The notes under the pieces: model-generated
What the model was told of the DNA's origin: nothing
Seen by the model: the letters and a program-made list of their open reading frames with translations, nothing else
Databases searched by the model: none
NCBI RefSeq assembly: GCF_003418935.1
Contig: NZ_QVMT01000007.1
Location: 124,001-188,000 of the forward strand
Origin: Emticicia sp. C21
GTDB lineage: Bacteria > Bacteroidota > Bacteroidia > Cytophagales > Spirosomataceae
Length of the DNA stretch: 64,000 nt
Direction: 5' to 3'
Part shown: in pieces, positions 28,250 through 37,639 of the stretch
Layout of the letters: each line of letters begins with the position of its first letter
How positions within the stretch are numbered: position 1 is the stretch's first letter
Position numbers and translations under genes: made by a program

Positions 28250-28341
28250 AAAAAATTCCTTTGGAAGCAAAACAGGATAAACAGCCTTCAGGGCTGCCTA
28301 TAGATTGCTTCAATTAACACTAATTTTATTAAAAGAAAATA

Positions 28342-28374
28342 GGTATAATACCCTCACCGGGAGAGCATTATACC
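28342..28374 (-). repeat. Intercistronic stem-loop before the FecA-like receptor gene
   Basis: GGTATAAT at 28342-28349 pairs with ATTATACC at 28367-28374, with partial pairing inside the loop. It lies between the HSPPP gene (stop at 28394) and the receptor start at 28249. It may set relative expression in the shared mRNA. Confidence 0.45.
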
Positions 28375-28393
28375 AGGTAATCGTTATATAAAA

Positions 28394-28933
28394 TTAGGTT
28401 AACTCCGGCGGAGGTGAATGTAACAGGTGTATCACCTGCTCATTGGACTGCTGTGGTTCTATATAAAAAGAGGAATAATACGATTCAACAATCGGCTCAC
28501 TTAAACTCAATTGCATGGCATCAGCCACATAAATTTTCTGCAAATCACCAAATAGCTTTACCAGTTTTCCTAATGGACTTTGTGGAGTATCTGCACTGGT
28601 ATCATTCATACCCAGAATCAGGGAGGTGAATTCCGTAAAACGTTCCTGTGCATTCTGGTTTGATTTTAAAATGACATATAAGGTATCATTCTCCTGATAC
28701 TCGTGCATGATATTATAAAAATCATCTCCACTGCGTATCAATCCTTCTGCATTGCCCTTATTATAATGTGCATTTTTTGCAGTAGTAGGTATTTTTATAA
28801 TTTTCCATTTATCATCTATAATCACATTCGAACTCGCACTGTAATTATCCTCAAAAAATAGCATAGTTATTGTCAGCCCAAACATATTGTAGAGCAGAAG
28901 CAATAACAGACCGATTGACGCTATTTTTTTCAA
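28394..28933 (-). CDS. Small membrane-anchored protein with C-terminal HSPPP motif (copy 1)
   Basis: A 179-residue protein of no family I can name. One N-terminal hydrophobic helix (KKIASIGLLLLLLYNMFGLT) is followed by a soluble part and the terminus LLHSPPPELT. The start is TTG at 28933. A paralog at 42717-43292 shares the same helix start (K-K/R-I/V-A-S-I), the FFE-D/E segment and the terminal HSPPP-E/D-L. Each copy is the first gene of a block of outer-membrane genes. The conserved His-Ser-Pro-Pro-Pro tail may be a metal or partner-binding site (inference). Confidence 0.7.
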   Translation of the reverse strand: MKKIASIGLLLLLLYNMFGLTITMLFFEDNYSASSNVIIDDKWKIIKIPTTAKNAHYNKGNAEGLIRSGDDFYNIMHEYQENDTLYVILKSNQNAQERFTEFTSLILGMNDTSADTPQSPLGKLVKLFGDLQKIYVADAMQLSLSEPIVESYYSSFYIEPQQSNEQVIHLLHSPPPELT

Positions 28934-28985
28934 GGTAAATACTAAATATCTATAAATTCAATAAAAATCTTTCTTTTTTAATAAA

Positions 28986-29014
28986 ACTCTGCACATCTAT
29001 AAGATATGCAGAGT
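28986..29014 (-). terminator. Stem-loop 2 of a twin terminator
   Basis: ACTCTGCA pairs with TGCAGAGT, followed after one mismatch by ATCT/AGAT. On the minus strand it is followed by TTTTATTAAAAAA. It shares its ACTCTGC stem with the hairpin at 29101-29128. Confidence 0.6.
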
Positions 29015-29100
29015 CCGTAAATTTTTTAACTAAAAACAAAACAGACTAATTTCTTTGTGAATATTTGTTTCGATCATTTCAATAATCATTTGTTTTAGAA

Positions 29101-29128
29101 ACTCTGCACACCAACCGGTGCGCAGAGT
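29101..29128 (-). terminator. Stem-loop 1 of a twin terminator
   Basis: ACTCTGC at 29101-29107 pairs with GCAGAGT at 29122-29128, and CACC with GGTG inside, around a 4-base loop. It stands 46 bases after the last AhpD-like gene and is followed on the minus strand by TTTCTAAAA. Confidence 0.6.
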
Positions 29129-29173
29129 ATAATTGTCAACCTATGATTAAATCAAAACTAAGATTCAATATCT

Positions 29174-29743
29174 TTACTTGCCGATGCTTTTCATCGCATC
29201 GAAATTGGCATAACCATCTTCTTTAATACGAATACCTCTGGCCGCGTAAGCTTGTGGGTCGGTAGGTGCCCAGGTACCTAAACCATCTACATAACGATTA
29301 AACATGCAAAAGGCTGCAGCAATCAACACCGCATCATGAATTTCTTTATCTGTTGCCCCCGCATTTCTTGCGGCTTCTACCTGTGCTGTTGTTACGTTCT
29401 TCCCGCCTTTCTGCACACTGGCTGCAATAGCCAATAAAGCCTTTAGCTTATCTGATATTGGCGCTTCTTCATAATTTTTCTTGATTTGTGCAATCAAAGT
29501 ACCATCATCTTCCAGATAACATTGGGCAGCTGACCCATGTACACTCTGGCAAAACAGGCAATCATTCAAATAAGAAACATAAGTGGCAATGGTTTCGCGT
29601 TCACCAGGTGAAAGGTTATTGTTTGGGTCTCTCAGGAGAATTTCTGCCAAAGCATTCAACGGACGAGCCGTATCCGGACGAAACGCCATTAATCCTCTGA
29701 TACCCGGTAATAGTTCTTCTTCTGGTAATTTAATGTAAGCCAT
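29174..29743 (-). CDS. AhpD-like peroxidase-related enzyme (copy 1)
   Basis: A 189-residue protein of the carboxymuconolactone decarboxylase/AhpD fold. The redox motif CxxC-x3-H is C62-C65-H69 in DCLFCQSVHG, preceded by SPGERETIATYVS, which supplies the conserved glutamate. In AhpD these residues relay electrons to peroxides. It has no signal peptide, so it is cytoplasmic. It is the last gene of the main block, 31 bases after AhpD-like copy 2, and is followed by two stem-loops. Confidence 0.85.
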   Translation of the reverse strand: MAYIKLPEEELLPGIRGLMAFRPDTARPLNALAEILLRDPNNNLSPGERETIATYVSYLNDCLFCQSVHGSAAQCYLEDDGTLIAQIKKNYEEAPISDKLKALLAIAASVQKGGKNVTTAQVEAARNAGATDKEIHDAVLIAAAFCMFNRYVDGLGTWAPTDPQAYAARGIRIKEDGYANFDAMKSIGK

Positions 29744-29774
29744 TATCTTGTTCCTTTAAAGTCTTAATTTCATT

Positions 29775-30317
29775 TTACTTTTTGGGTGCATAGCCCAAGC
29801 CTTCTGCAATCATTTTCCCTCTCTGCCGGAAGATTTCCGGGTCTTCAATAGGGACTATTCCCATTCCATCTAAATACCGGTTGAAAAAACAGAAAGTCGC
29901 TGCTATAATCACCGTATCGTGTATTTCTATATCGGTTGCACCTAGTTCTTTCGCTCTATTTATCTGGATTTCCTTCACATGCTTGCCTCCCTTTTGCACA
30001 CTAGCCGCAATAGAAAGCAAAGCCTTTAGTTTATCAGAAATCGGGGCATTTTCATAATCTTCTTTGATTTGCTCAATCAACGCTTCGTTATCATCTAAAT
30101 AACAAGCCGCTACTGCTCCATGAACTCCTTCACATAACTGACAATCGTTTAGCTTCGATACCAACGTGCCTATAATCTCACGCTCAGCTTTAGTTAATCC
30201 TTCTTCAATACACAAAATCCCCTCCGTAAATGCCCCTAAATGCGGAGCGAGATGTGGGCGAAAAGCCATCAGACCTCGCATTCCTACTGCATTTTCGGGT
30301 AATTTAATATAAGACAT
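29775..30317 (-). CDS. AhpD-like peroxidase-related enzyme (copy 2)
   Basis: A 180-residue AhpD-fold protein with C59-x-x-C62-x3-H66 in DCQLCEGVHG and the glutamate segment KAEREIIGTLVS. It lacks a signal peptide. It is one of four paralogs in the locus, all sharing the N-terminal G-[IM]-x-G-L segment. It lies 11 bases downstream of the MFS transporter gene. The four copies have diverged enough to suggest distinct substrates or hetero-oligomers rather than simple gene dosage (inference). Confidence 0.85.
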   Translation of the reverse strand: MSYIKLPENAVGMRGLMAFRPHLAPHLGAFTEGILCIEEGLTKAEREIIGTLVSKLNDCQLCEGVHGAVAACYLDDNEALIEQIKEDYENAPISDKLKALLSIAASVQKGGKHVKEIQINRAKELGATDIEIHDTVIIAATFCFFNRYLDGMGIVPIEDPEIFRQRGKMIAEGLGYAPKK

Positions 30318-30328
30318 ACGCTTGTTAA

Positions 30329-31582
30329 TTATGAGTTAATTAAGTTTGCTTCATTATCCTTGCTGAAATAAGCCATACCCAAAGCCACAAAAAACATAAC
30401 TGAAAATGCCAGCAACGCATTACCAAATCCACCAAAAAAAGTAACAAGAGCACCCACAAAGAATACTGCAGTGGCAGTAAAGAATCGGCCCACATTAAAG
30501 CAAAAACCTGTTGCGGTAGCTCTGATAATAGTAGGAAATAATTCTGGTATATAGCTCGACAAAGAACCCTGACTAATACCAAAACATAATGTTAGTAACG
30601 CAGTTTCGGCGTAAATAACCGGGCTGAAGGTTTTGTTTGTCAAAAATAAAACACAACAAGCGCATATTACACCAATAAACGTCAACATAAGTGTTTTTCG
30701 GTTACCAATGGCACGAATCAGAAAACCTGATAAAATTCCTCCGACAATACCACCAATTCCTAACAGCATCATCGTATTACCTCTCTCACTTTGTCCACTT
30801 TCTCCGGCAGGTAATAAGGTTTGTATCCAGGTTGGTAGCCACGAGAATATGCCCCACAAACCAATCAGCACAGCACCGAATATTACAGAGCCTTTGATCA
30901 GATTAGGGCGATAAGCTTCATTGAATAAACCATCTGATGATGATTTGTCAACATTCTTTAAATTCTTCCATTTAGGAGATTCCGGCAACAATAAACCTAT
31001 CAGTAGTGCTACAGCAATTGGTATTAAACCTATCCAGAAAGCACTACGCCATTCTGCAAAAAGTTTACTCAATCCACCCGATGCGACAATCCCCACCGGA
31101 AAAGCTACGGCTAAAATCCCTACTATAATTGGTCTTGTCTTCTCAACCCATATTTCAGAAATATACACCGTTGATACCAACAAAACTCCGCCAACACCCA
31201 TGCCTGAGAAAAAGCGATAAGCCATCAGCATATACCAGTTGGGCACAAATACAGTTAGCAAAGTAGCTACTCCATATAAACCTGTCACTAGTACTAATAC
31301 CTTTTTACGACCTATCTTATCGCTCACTACTCCAAACAAAATACCACCTATCATCCAGCCATATAATGATACAGCACTGATATAAGCTCCTACTTCACCT
31401 AAACGAGCCTCTGAAACTTTCTCATTCAACAATTCAGGTATGGCCACAGGTAAATAAACTGACATTAAAGTGGAAACTGTCCCGCCAAAAGCATAGCTGA
31501 TAAGGCAAAGTATAAATGCCAACACTCTGACATTGGGAGAAAGTACTTCTTGTTTTAATTCGCTTTCCGCTGTTAAGGTCAT
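30329..31582 (-). CDS. MFS transporter
   Basis: A 417-residue protein with 12 predicted membrane helices. The MFS loop 2-3 signature is visible as GVVSDKIGRKKVLVL, with a related pattern LIRAIGNRKTLM in the second half. It belongs to the large family that moves sugars, aromatic acids and other small organics by cation symport. The substrate cannot be read from sequence. Its place between a DoxX-like protein and two AhpD-like enzymes suggests that it moves the compound handled by this locus across the inner membrane. Confidence 0.88.
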   Translation of the reverse strand: MTLTAESELKQEVLSPNVRVLAFILCLISYAFGGTVSTLMSVYLPVAIPELLNEKVSEARLGEVGAYISAVSLYGWMIGGILFGVVSDKIGRKKVLVLVTGLYGVATLLTVFVPNWYMLMAYRFFSGMGVGGVLLVSTVYISEIWVEKTRPIIVGILAVAFPVGIVASGGLSKLFAEWRSAFWIGLIPIAVALLIGLLLPESPKWKNLKNVDKSSSDGLFNEAYRPNLIKGSVIFGAVLIGLWGIFSWLPTWIQTLLPAGESGQSERGNTMMLLGIGGIVGGILSGFLIRAIGNRKTLMLTFIGVICACCVLFLTNKTFSPVIYAETALLTLCFGISQGSLSSYIPELFPTIIRATATGFCFNVGRFFTATAVFFVGALVTFFGGFGNALLAFSVMFFVALGMAYFSKDNEANLINS

Positions 31583-31605
31583 TGTTTAGGTTAATTAAAG
31601 GTGTA

Positions 31606-32460
31606 TCAGGTATTTGAAACCGATGTCCGGTGCTTGGCTTGACTATAGTATTTAGAGCGATAATATTCAAAAAGAATCATAGGTAGTACATAATCCCCCA
31701 TGCGCTCAATTGTTTCAAAAATATCTTTGGCTGTTCCTACAATCGGGAAAAGCAATTCGAATGCGAGTTTATATAAGCATATGAATATCAATAATCCCGG
31801 AATCCGTGGTTTAAGTAATACCAGAAAGGCTAGTACAATCTCGAATAGGCCGAATACCTGTAAGTTTAAGCCTGTCATTGGCAAGCCAACTCCGGTCATA
31901 TTCTTAATTAAAGTCGGGTGATTCATAAATACTGCTAACCCGCCATGCCCTGCCAATAAGCTGAATAAGCTTAGGCGTGATACCCATTCAATAGTATAGG
32001 CTTGTTGTAATGAAATAGATGTTAGTGGTTTTAGTTTTGAAAACCACTTTTCTCCTGTCGCAGGAAATCCGTAAACCAGAAAGAAAAGAATCGGTACTCC
32101 AAAATTGCCTGCACGCTCAAAGAACTCTGACATCCCCATACTTGCTGATGGGCGTAATAAAGCTGTAAATACTGTCCAGAAAGAAGCCCAAAGTAAAAGT
32201 GCTCTATTCGGATAAAGAAATACAATCAGCCCAATCAGAATATCCATTGCACCAACCAGAGGCATGAAATTATAGGCTATAGGTTCGCTGATAAAAAAAA
32301 CTTTAAAAAACGGTAACCAGCCTTTCTTCGTCACCACACCCCAGAAACCATGTCCTACGAAACAACCTAAAACACCAAAACGTAGCCAGAAGAAAAGTTT
32401 CTCTTCAAAAGTATGCTTTGGAGAAAAAGGATTGATTAATAGTGAATGAATTGTACTCAT
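31606..32460 (-). CDS. DoxX-like multi-pass membrane protein
   Basis: A 284-residue inner-membrane protein with about seven or eight hydrophobic helices, beginning with LRFGVLGCFVGHGFWGVVTK. The layout (glycine-rich helices, VGAMDILIGLIVFLYPNRAL) resembles DoxX/DUF-type membrane proteins related to thiosulfate:quinone oxidoreductase subunits and electron-transfer proteins, but I cannot place it in a named subfamily. It lies between the MFS gene (23-base gap) and the CRTAC1 gene (33-base gap). A redox partner role is an inference. Confidence 0.65.
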   Translation of the reverse strand: MSTIHSLLINPFSPKHTFEEKLFFWLRFGVLGCFVGHGFWGVVTKKGWLPFFKVFFISEPIAYNFMPLVGAMDILIGLIVFLYPNRALLLWASFWTVFTALLRPSASMGMSEFFERAGNFGVPILFFLVYGFPATGEKWFSKLKPLTSISLQQAYTIEWVSRLSLFSLLAGHGGLAVFMNHPTLIKNMTGVGLPMTGLNLQVFGLFEIVLAFLVLLKPRIPGLLIFICLYKLAFELLFPIVGTAKDIFETIERMGDYVLPMILFEYYRSKYYSQAKHRTSVSNT

Positions 32461-32493
32461 ATGCTTTAAATGACCGTGTTAAACTCCTGCAAA

Positions 32494-34752
32494 TCAAATT
32501 AATTTGCCTGTAGGGGTAACACAAATCGGTATTGGTTTATTGTTCCTATCAAAGTTAAGGCTTTTCAGGTTAATTTCTTCTAATGCATCGTTCCCTTCTG
32601 TTATTTTCAGGAACTGATTAGGCTTTATATTTCTGAAAATCTGTTTCTTATTAGTACCCGGCCAGATAATCATAATTTCATCAATCAGAGTAGCCTGGCC
32701 TATACCTATTTCTCTTCTTAAAGAAGAAGAGCCAAAACTCCCGCCTGAATTTACATCCTGGTAAACCGAGCGGGTCTTACCATTTTCTTTAAATGTTACT
32801 TTTACTCTGGTTCCGATAGCAGCTCTATTACTGGTTGTGCCCTCTAATTTTAACTTAATCCAACGATTATCATTTTGTCCCGGATTCAGATAAAATGAGT
32901 TGTTATAGGCATCTCCTGTATAAGCCCCTCCTACCTCTATAAAAATATCCTGGTCACCATCATTATCAATATCTGAAATCCCAACGGCATGCCCTTTTTG
33001 TAGATTACCTACTCGTCCCGAAATAGTTACATCAGCAAACCTTTTGCCGTCAATATTCTTATACAGCTTGTTCGGCACAAGCGATTGATATTCAGGGTTA
33101 CCTGTACCCAGATACATATCCGGATAGCCATCGTTATCGATATCGCCAAAATTTGAACCCATCGCAAATATGCTATGATTCACCCCTGCTTCGACCGACA
33201 CGTCTTCAAATGTACCATCATGTTTATTTCTGAATAGATACATTTTACTGGCTAAATTCGGAATACCCAATAAGTCTGAAGTATAAGAGCCACTTAAGGA
33301 TCCATCAAACTGATAACCGCAAATAAAAATATCCTGCCAGCCATCGTTATCATAATCCCAGAACCATGTCGGGAATGTGAACCTAAATACTTCTCCTAAT
33401 CCTGCTTTATGGGTTACGTCTTCAAATGCCAGCTTACCATTCTTCTGAATACCTTTATTTTTCAAAAGCACTTTGGTTTCCTGCAAGGTAGAGAGAAATA
33501 TATCCTGCCAGCCATCGTTATCATAATCAGCTACTGTAACACCTTTTATAAAGGTATTTACATTACAACCTACCTCTGCCGCTATCTCAGTAAAAGTACC
33601 GTTTTTATTATTGATATATAGCTCGCAGCCATGCATTTCGCCTAAACTCTTAGTCTCATTACCAATAAATAAGTCTAACCAACCATCATTATTGAAATCT
33701 CTCCAAGCGCCTGCTTGTGTCGGGTGGAACGAAAGTAGACCCGCATCAATTGTTACATCAGTGAACGTCCCGTTACCATTATTTCTTAATAATGAGTTAG
33801 GCTGTTGTCCAAATGGGTCAGGCATCCAAGCCCCTCTTAATACAAAAATATCAATCAAGCCATCGTTATTATAATCGGCTTGCATCATATTCAAGCCACC
33901 TTTAAATCTTGACAGCCCTGATTTTTCTGATACATCTGTAAAAGTATTATTGGCATTATTTTTAAAATAGTACATAGCTCCATCCAAACCCCAGTCTGAG
34001 GTTACGATGTCCAGATATCCATCGTTATTGAAATCCTCCACTATCACACCACCCGCTTTATTCTTCTTATTCAAGCCCAGATCCGGTGCTACATCAATAA
34101 AAGGCTTAACACTTACGCCTGACATATCTTTATCCAGATTCGGAATCAGGAATTCTGCGGGGACTTTATCCGGATATTCCCCGATGGTCATATATGCCAT
34201 ATTCAATAAATATCTGGCCTCATAATCATTGGGAATTCTTGCCAGAATTCCACTATATACCTCAATAGCTCTGCGCGAACCTGCCTTTAACCTATGCACG
34301 CCACTATTCACAATCGGAATAAGACATGATTCAGTTGTATGGTTATTGACACAGTTCTGGCGCTCGGCTAAACGTAAATTAGCAATGCCCAGACTATTCA
34401 TAACCTTATCAACATTACCCTGATATTGGGTCAATGACATTGGTAAAAGTTTTTCTAAAAGAGCCACAGCTTTTGCTTCTTCACCCACTTTCAGATAAGA
34501 ATTAGCCTTATAAAATTCTGAAATAAAGTTTTTATAAGAGTTATTTTTAGTCACAGCAACCATTGAATCGAAAAACGCTAACTCGGCTTCAGGATAAAAT
34601 GGATTCTCTTTTTTGAAATTGTCTTTGTGGATTTGTCCCAATATTTTAACCATTTCATCACTATTATCACTACTGCACGAAAACATTATCGGACAACTGA
34701 ACAGTACAAACCAATACTTTAATTTCTGAGATAATAATTCAAAAACTTTCAT
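32494..34752 (-). CDS. CRTAC1 family lipoprotein with FG-GAP/VCBS repeats and ASPIC/UnbV domain
   Basis: A 752-residue lipoprotein, lipobox near SCPIMFSCSS. Residues 40-215 are helical and TPR-like (EEAKAVALLEKLLPM). Then come many VCBS/FG-GAP repeats with calcium-binding DxNxDGxxD loops (DFNNDGYLDIV, DYDNDGWQDIF), forming an integrin-like propeller. The C-terminal ASPIC/UnbV domain contains NSGGSFGSSSLRREIGIG. I chose the ATG at 34752 because the upstream in-frame start adds 29 residues that are not a signal peptide and overlaps the receptor gene. Probably outer-membrane anchored and a partner of the TonB receptor encoded just upstream. Confidence 0.88.
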   Translation of the reverse strand: MKVFELLSQKLKYWFVLFSCPIMFSCSSDNSDEMVKILGQIHKDNFKKENPFYPEAELAFFDSMVAVTKNNSYKNFISEFYKANSYLKVGEEAKAVALLEKLLPMSLTQYQGNVDKVMNSLGIANLRLAERQNCVNNHTTESCLIPIVNSGVHRLKAGSRRAIEVYSGILARIPNDYEARYLLNMAYMTIGEYPDKVPAEFLIPNLDKDMSGVSVKPFIDVAPDLGLNKKNKAGGVIVEDFNNDGYLDIVTSDWGLDGAMYYFKNNANNTFTDVSEKSGLSRFKGGLNMMQADYNNDGLIDIFVLRGAWMPDPFGQQPNSLLRNNGNGTFTDVTIDAGLLSFHPTQAGAWRDFNNDGWLDLFIGNETKSLGEMHGCELYINNKNGTFTEIAAEVGCNVNTFIKGVTVADYDNDGWQDIFLSTLQETKVLLKNKGIQKNGKLAFEDVTHKAGLGEVFRFTFPTWFWDYDNDGWQDIFICGYQFDGSLSGSYTSDLLGIPNLASKMYLFRNKHDGTFEDVSVEAGVNHSIFAMGSNFGDIDNDGYPDMYLGTGNPEYQSLVPNKLYKNIDGKRFADVTISGRVGNLQKGHAVGISDIDNDGDQDIFIEVGGAYTGDAYNNSFYLNPGQNDNRWIKLKLEGTTSNRAAIGTRVKVTFKENGKTRSVYQDVNSGGSFGSSSLRREIGIGQATLIDEIMIIWPGTNKKQIFRNIKPNQFLKITEGNDALEEINLKSLNFDRNNKPIPICVTPTGKLI

Positions 34753-34780
34753 TGTTGAGGATTTTATATGTATAAAGTAT

Positions 34781-34810
34781 GGGATACACCTACGCTTACA
34801 AGTGTATCCC
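34781..34810 (-). repeat. Intercistronic stem-loop between the TonB receptor and CRTAC1 genes
   Basis: GGGATACAC at 34781-34789 is the exact complement of GTGTATCCC at 34802-34810, with a 12-base loop. No T-run follows. A similar placement of hairpins after SusC-like genes adjusts expression of downstream genes in polycistronic mRNAs. Confidence 0.5.
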
Positions 34811-34819
34811 TGAATGGAT

Positions 34820-37591
34820 TTACCGCAATAATTCATCAAAATTCAGACTTACATAGTATAAGCCACCTACAGCCGGAGAGCCATAAGCCTGTACAATGTA
34901 TTGATTAGTCAGATTTGATGCACCTAGCTTAATAATAGATTTGATGCCCGGAACTTTGTAGCTCACTTGTGCATCTAATAAACTATAAGCATTGATTCTG
35001 CCCGGGAAATTAGAAGTAAATGTACCATACCAGTCGAAAGCACTTTGCCAGTGCCATGTTACGTTAAAGCCAACCTTATCTGTCAGTTTCGGATTGCCGA
35101 ACGACACGTTGGTTTTCCATTTTGGTGTGTTAAATGCCGGGATATTACTTGGGTCAGCATTTAATAAATTGAAGCTGGTCCATGTAATATTGGTATTCAG
35201 ACGATAGCTCTTAGGTAACAAATAAGACAAACCTGCACTTACGCCTTGAATCGAAACCTTGTCAGCAGCATTGGTATACAACTGGAATGCCTGAGTTTTA
35301 CCACCCAGAATATCAGCTGCTGCAGCCGGGTTAACAGAACCATCCGGTAAAAGAACCGGGCTATCAGGACGAATAACCACTGTATTGATAATAAAATCCT
35401 TGTACTGGCTGTAGTAATAATTGATGTCGAACAATACTTTCTGGCTGAAAACGCCTTTGTAGCCAATCTCAAAACTTTGTACTTTTTCAGGTTGGATATA
35501 AGGCACATTAGATTTCACCAGTTTGTCTTTGTGATTAGCCACAACTGTCGGGAACGGAACACCTTGCGCCAATTGTGCACCGGCAGCACCACCGAATGCA
35601 CCTACCGAAGCTACAGTAAATGAATTTTCGTAAGCACCCATGCCCACTGAGTTTACAGGCGCACCACCCAGAATGATGATTGGTCCAACATTCAGTTTAA
35701 TGTATTGGTCACCGATTACAGGGTTACGGAAACCTGTCTGGTAAGAAGCTCTGATATGATGATTGTCGTTAGGAGAGAAAACCGCTGATGCTCTTGGTGT
35801 AAAACGACCATCAAAGTTTTCGTTTTTATCGTAACGGCCTGATAAAGTAATTTTCAGCTTATTATTGATCAAAGATTTTGAAGCCTGAAGAAATGCTCCA
35901 TACTCATCATTTGTCAGATTTTTGCCTTTATCATCAAAAAGCGTTCCTTGGGTATCTAAATAATATCTTCTGTAGTTAGCACCAATCTGTAAATTCAACA
36001 CATTATTCAGGTGTTTGCTGAAATCATACATTCCTTCAATATGCTTCAAACCACAACGGCTAAAAATACCTGCACCACTCAACCCTTGTGTTTTAATCAA
36101 TTGTTCACTGGCCGCTTCAAATGCCGCTGTACCCGGTAGTATTCTACCCTGATCGGCAAAGGCTCGTGCCGCCGTATGGTTTTGACCACCTACCCCATTA
36201 ATAGTACCATTAAAGGCCGCAGCATAACGTTGGAACCAGGTAGCATCAGCTTGCCCCGGAGCAACAGTATTACCATCTAAGCCTTTTACCCACATACGGT
36301 TAATTAACTGGCCTAATGAACGGCTATTGTAAGAATCCTGTGAATCTTCCTGATTCGAATAGGCTCTCAGGTAAAAATTGCTTCCTTTTAATTCCAGACG
36401 ATGTTGCATCATATGGAAATTATTGATTACAAAACGGCTACTACCTGTATATTGCGCAATCCCTTCGCTATAGTTAGCCTGATAGTTTGCTTCTAAGTTA
36501 TCTGTAATGCGGTAATGCAACGAACCGTTTAATTTAAGACTATACACACCGTATTGAGCCAGGTCTTTTTCTTCATAACCTGTTCTTGATACGCGACCAA
36601 TACCTGCAATGGTTTGGGCTACTTCATCACCATAAATATTCAATGCGTTTTTACCAGGATTATTCGGGCCACGACTACCTACTGCAGTATTCGGGTCGAT
36701 GTCGGTATAGTCATTGGCATACCAGTCTGTTCCTTTCAGATAAGCTACATTTGCTTTAAAAGCGAAGCGGTTATTAAAAGCCTTAGCATAACGTAGCGCT
36801 AAATCATACACTGGTTTCGCACCAAGACCTGTACCATCATTGATGTGGTTTACACCAAATTTAGCTTGCGCACTCAACCCCTGGTAATCAAATGGATTTT
36901 TCGTGCGAATCTGCAACATACCATTGAATGCAATCGGGCCATATAGAGCAGATGCCGCTCCCGGAATCAACTCTACGCTTTCAACATCAATATCATGTGG
37001 GCCAAACAAGTTTCCCATTGTAAAACCTAAACCTGCTGACTGGTTGTCAACCCCATCAACTAATTGCAGGAAACGGCTGTTTCCTGTGGTATTAAATCCA
37101 CGGGTGTTAACCTGTTTGTAGGTAAGGCTGCTGGTTACCATATCCAATCCTTTCATATTTACTAAAGCATCATAGAAGTTAGCAGAACCACTTTGCTGGA
37201 TAGTCCTTGCATCCATTTTCTCGATACTCACAGGCGAGCGTAAAATATTCTCTTCAATTCTTGAAGCAGAAACTACCACCTGGTTTAAGTCCTCTGCCCC
37301 TGCTTTTAAAGAGACATTTAACAAAGAGGTTTCGGTGTTCACTACCACTTCCTGACGCTCATATCCAACCATTGAGACTATTAAAGTAGTCGGAAGTACA
37401 GTGCTCAACTCAAAGTTACCCTCAGCATTAGTAATCGTTCCTGCCACTTTTCCTTTAATGGCAACAGAAACACCCACTAACGGTTTTTGTGTTTCGGCAT
37501 CGGAGATTTTGCCCTTAATCACAGTTTTTTGAGCAAAAACTCCTGCCGAAATAAATAGTAGTAAAATTATATATGTAAAGATTTTTTTCAT
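34820..37591 (-). CDS. TonB-dependent receptor with CarboxypepD_reg-like domain
   Basis: A 923-residue outer-membrane receptor. Signal peptide (residues 1-20), then a carboxypeptidase-regulatory-like beta-sandwich at about 23-105 (IKGKISDAETQKPLVGVSVA), a plug at about 105-230 (VVVSASRIEENILRSP, LVDGVDNQSAGLGFTMGN, LIPGAASALYGP) and a long barrel. This is the SusC-like layout. No SusD is encoded next to it; the following CRTAC1 lipoprotein may take a comparable surface position (inference). The imported substrate is unknown. Confidence 0.9.
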   Translation of the reverse strand: MKKIFTYIILLLFISAGVFAQKTVIKGKISDAETQKPLVGVSVAIKGKVAGTITNAEGNFELSTVLPTTLIVSMVGYERQEVVVNTETSLLNVSLKAGAEDLNQVVVSASRIEENILRSPVSIEKMDARTIQQSGSANFYDALVNMKGLDMVTSSLTYKQVNTRGFNTTGNSRFLQLVDGVDNQSAGLGFTMGNLFGPHDIDVESVELIPGAASALYGPIAFNGMLQIRTKNPFDYQGLSAQAKFGVNHINDGTGLGAKPVYDLALRYAKAFNNRFAFKANVAYLKGTDWYANDYTDIDPNTAVGSRGPNNPGKNALNIYGDEVAQTIAGIGRVSRTGYEEKDLAQYGVYSLKLNGSLHYRITDNLEANYQANYSEGIAQYTGSSRFVINNFHMMQHRLELKGSNFYLRAYSNQEDSQDSYNSRSLGQLINRMWVKGLDGNTVAPGQADATWFQRYAAAFNGTINGVGGQNHTAARAFADQGRILPGTAAFEAASEQLIKTQGLSGAGIFSRCGLKHIEGMYDFSKHLNNVLNLQIGANYRRYYLDTQGTLFDDKGKNLTNDEYGAFLQASKSLINNKLKITLSGRYDKNENFDGRFTPRASAVFSPNDNHHIRASYQTGFRNPVIGDQYIKLNVGPIIILGGAPVNSVGMGAYENSFTVASVGAFGGAAGAQLAQGVPFPTVVANHKDKLVKSNVPYIQPEKVQSFEIGYKGVFSQKVLFDINYYYSQYKDFIINTVVIRPDSPVLLPDGSVNPAAAADILGGKTQAFQLYTNAADKVSIQGVSAGLSYLLPKSYRLNTNITWTSFNLLNADPSNIPAFNTPKWKTNVSFGNPKLTDKVGFNVTWHWQSAFDWYGTFTSNFPGRINAYSLLDAQVSYKVPGIKSIIKLGASNLTNQYIVQAYGSPAVGGLYYVSLNFDELLR

Positions 37592-37639
37592 CAGAACTAT
37601 TTAGGTTAAACTAGGATGGGAATGATTTTAATTTTCATC

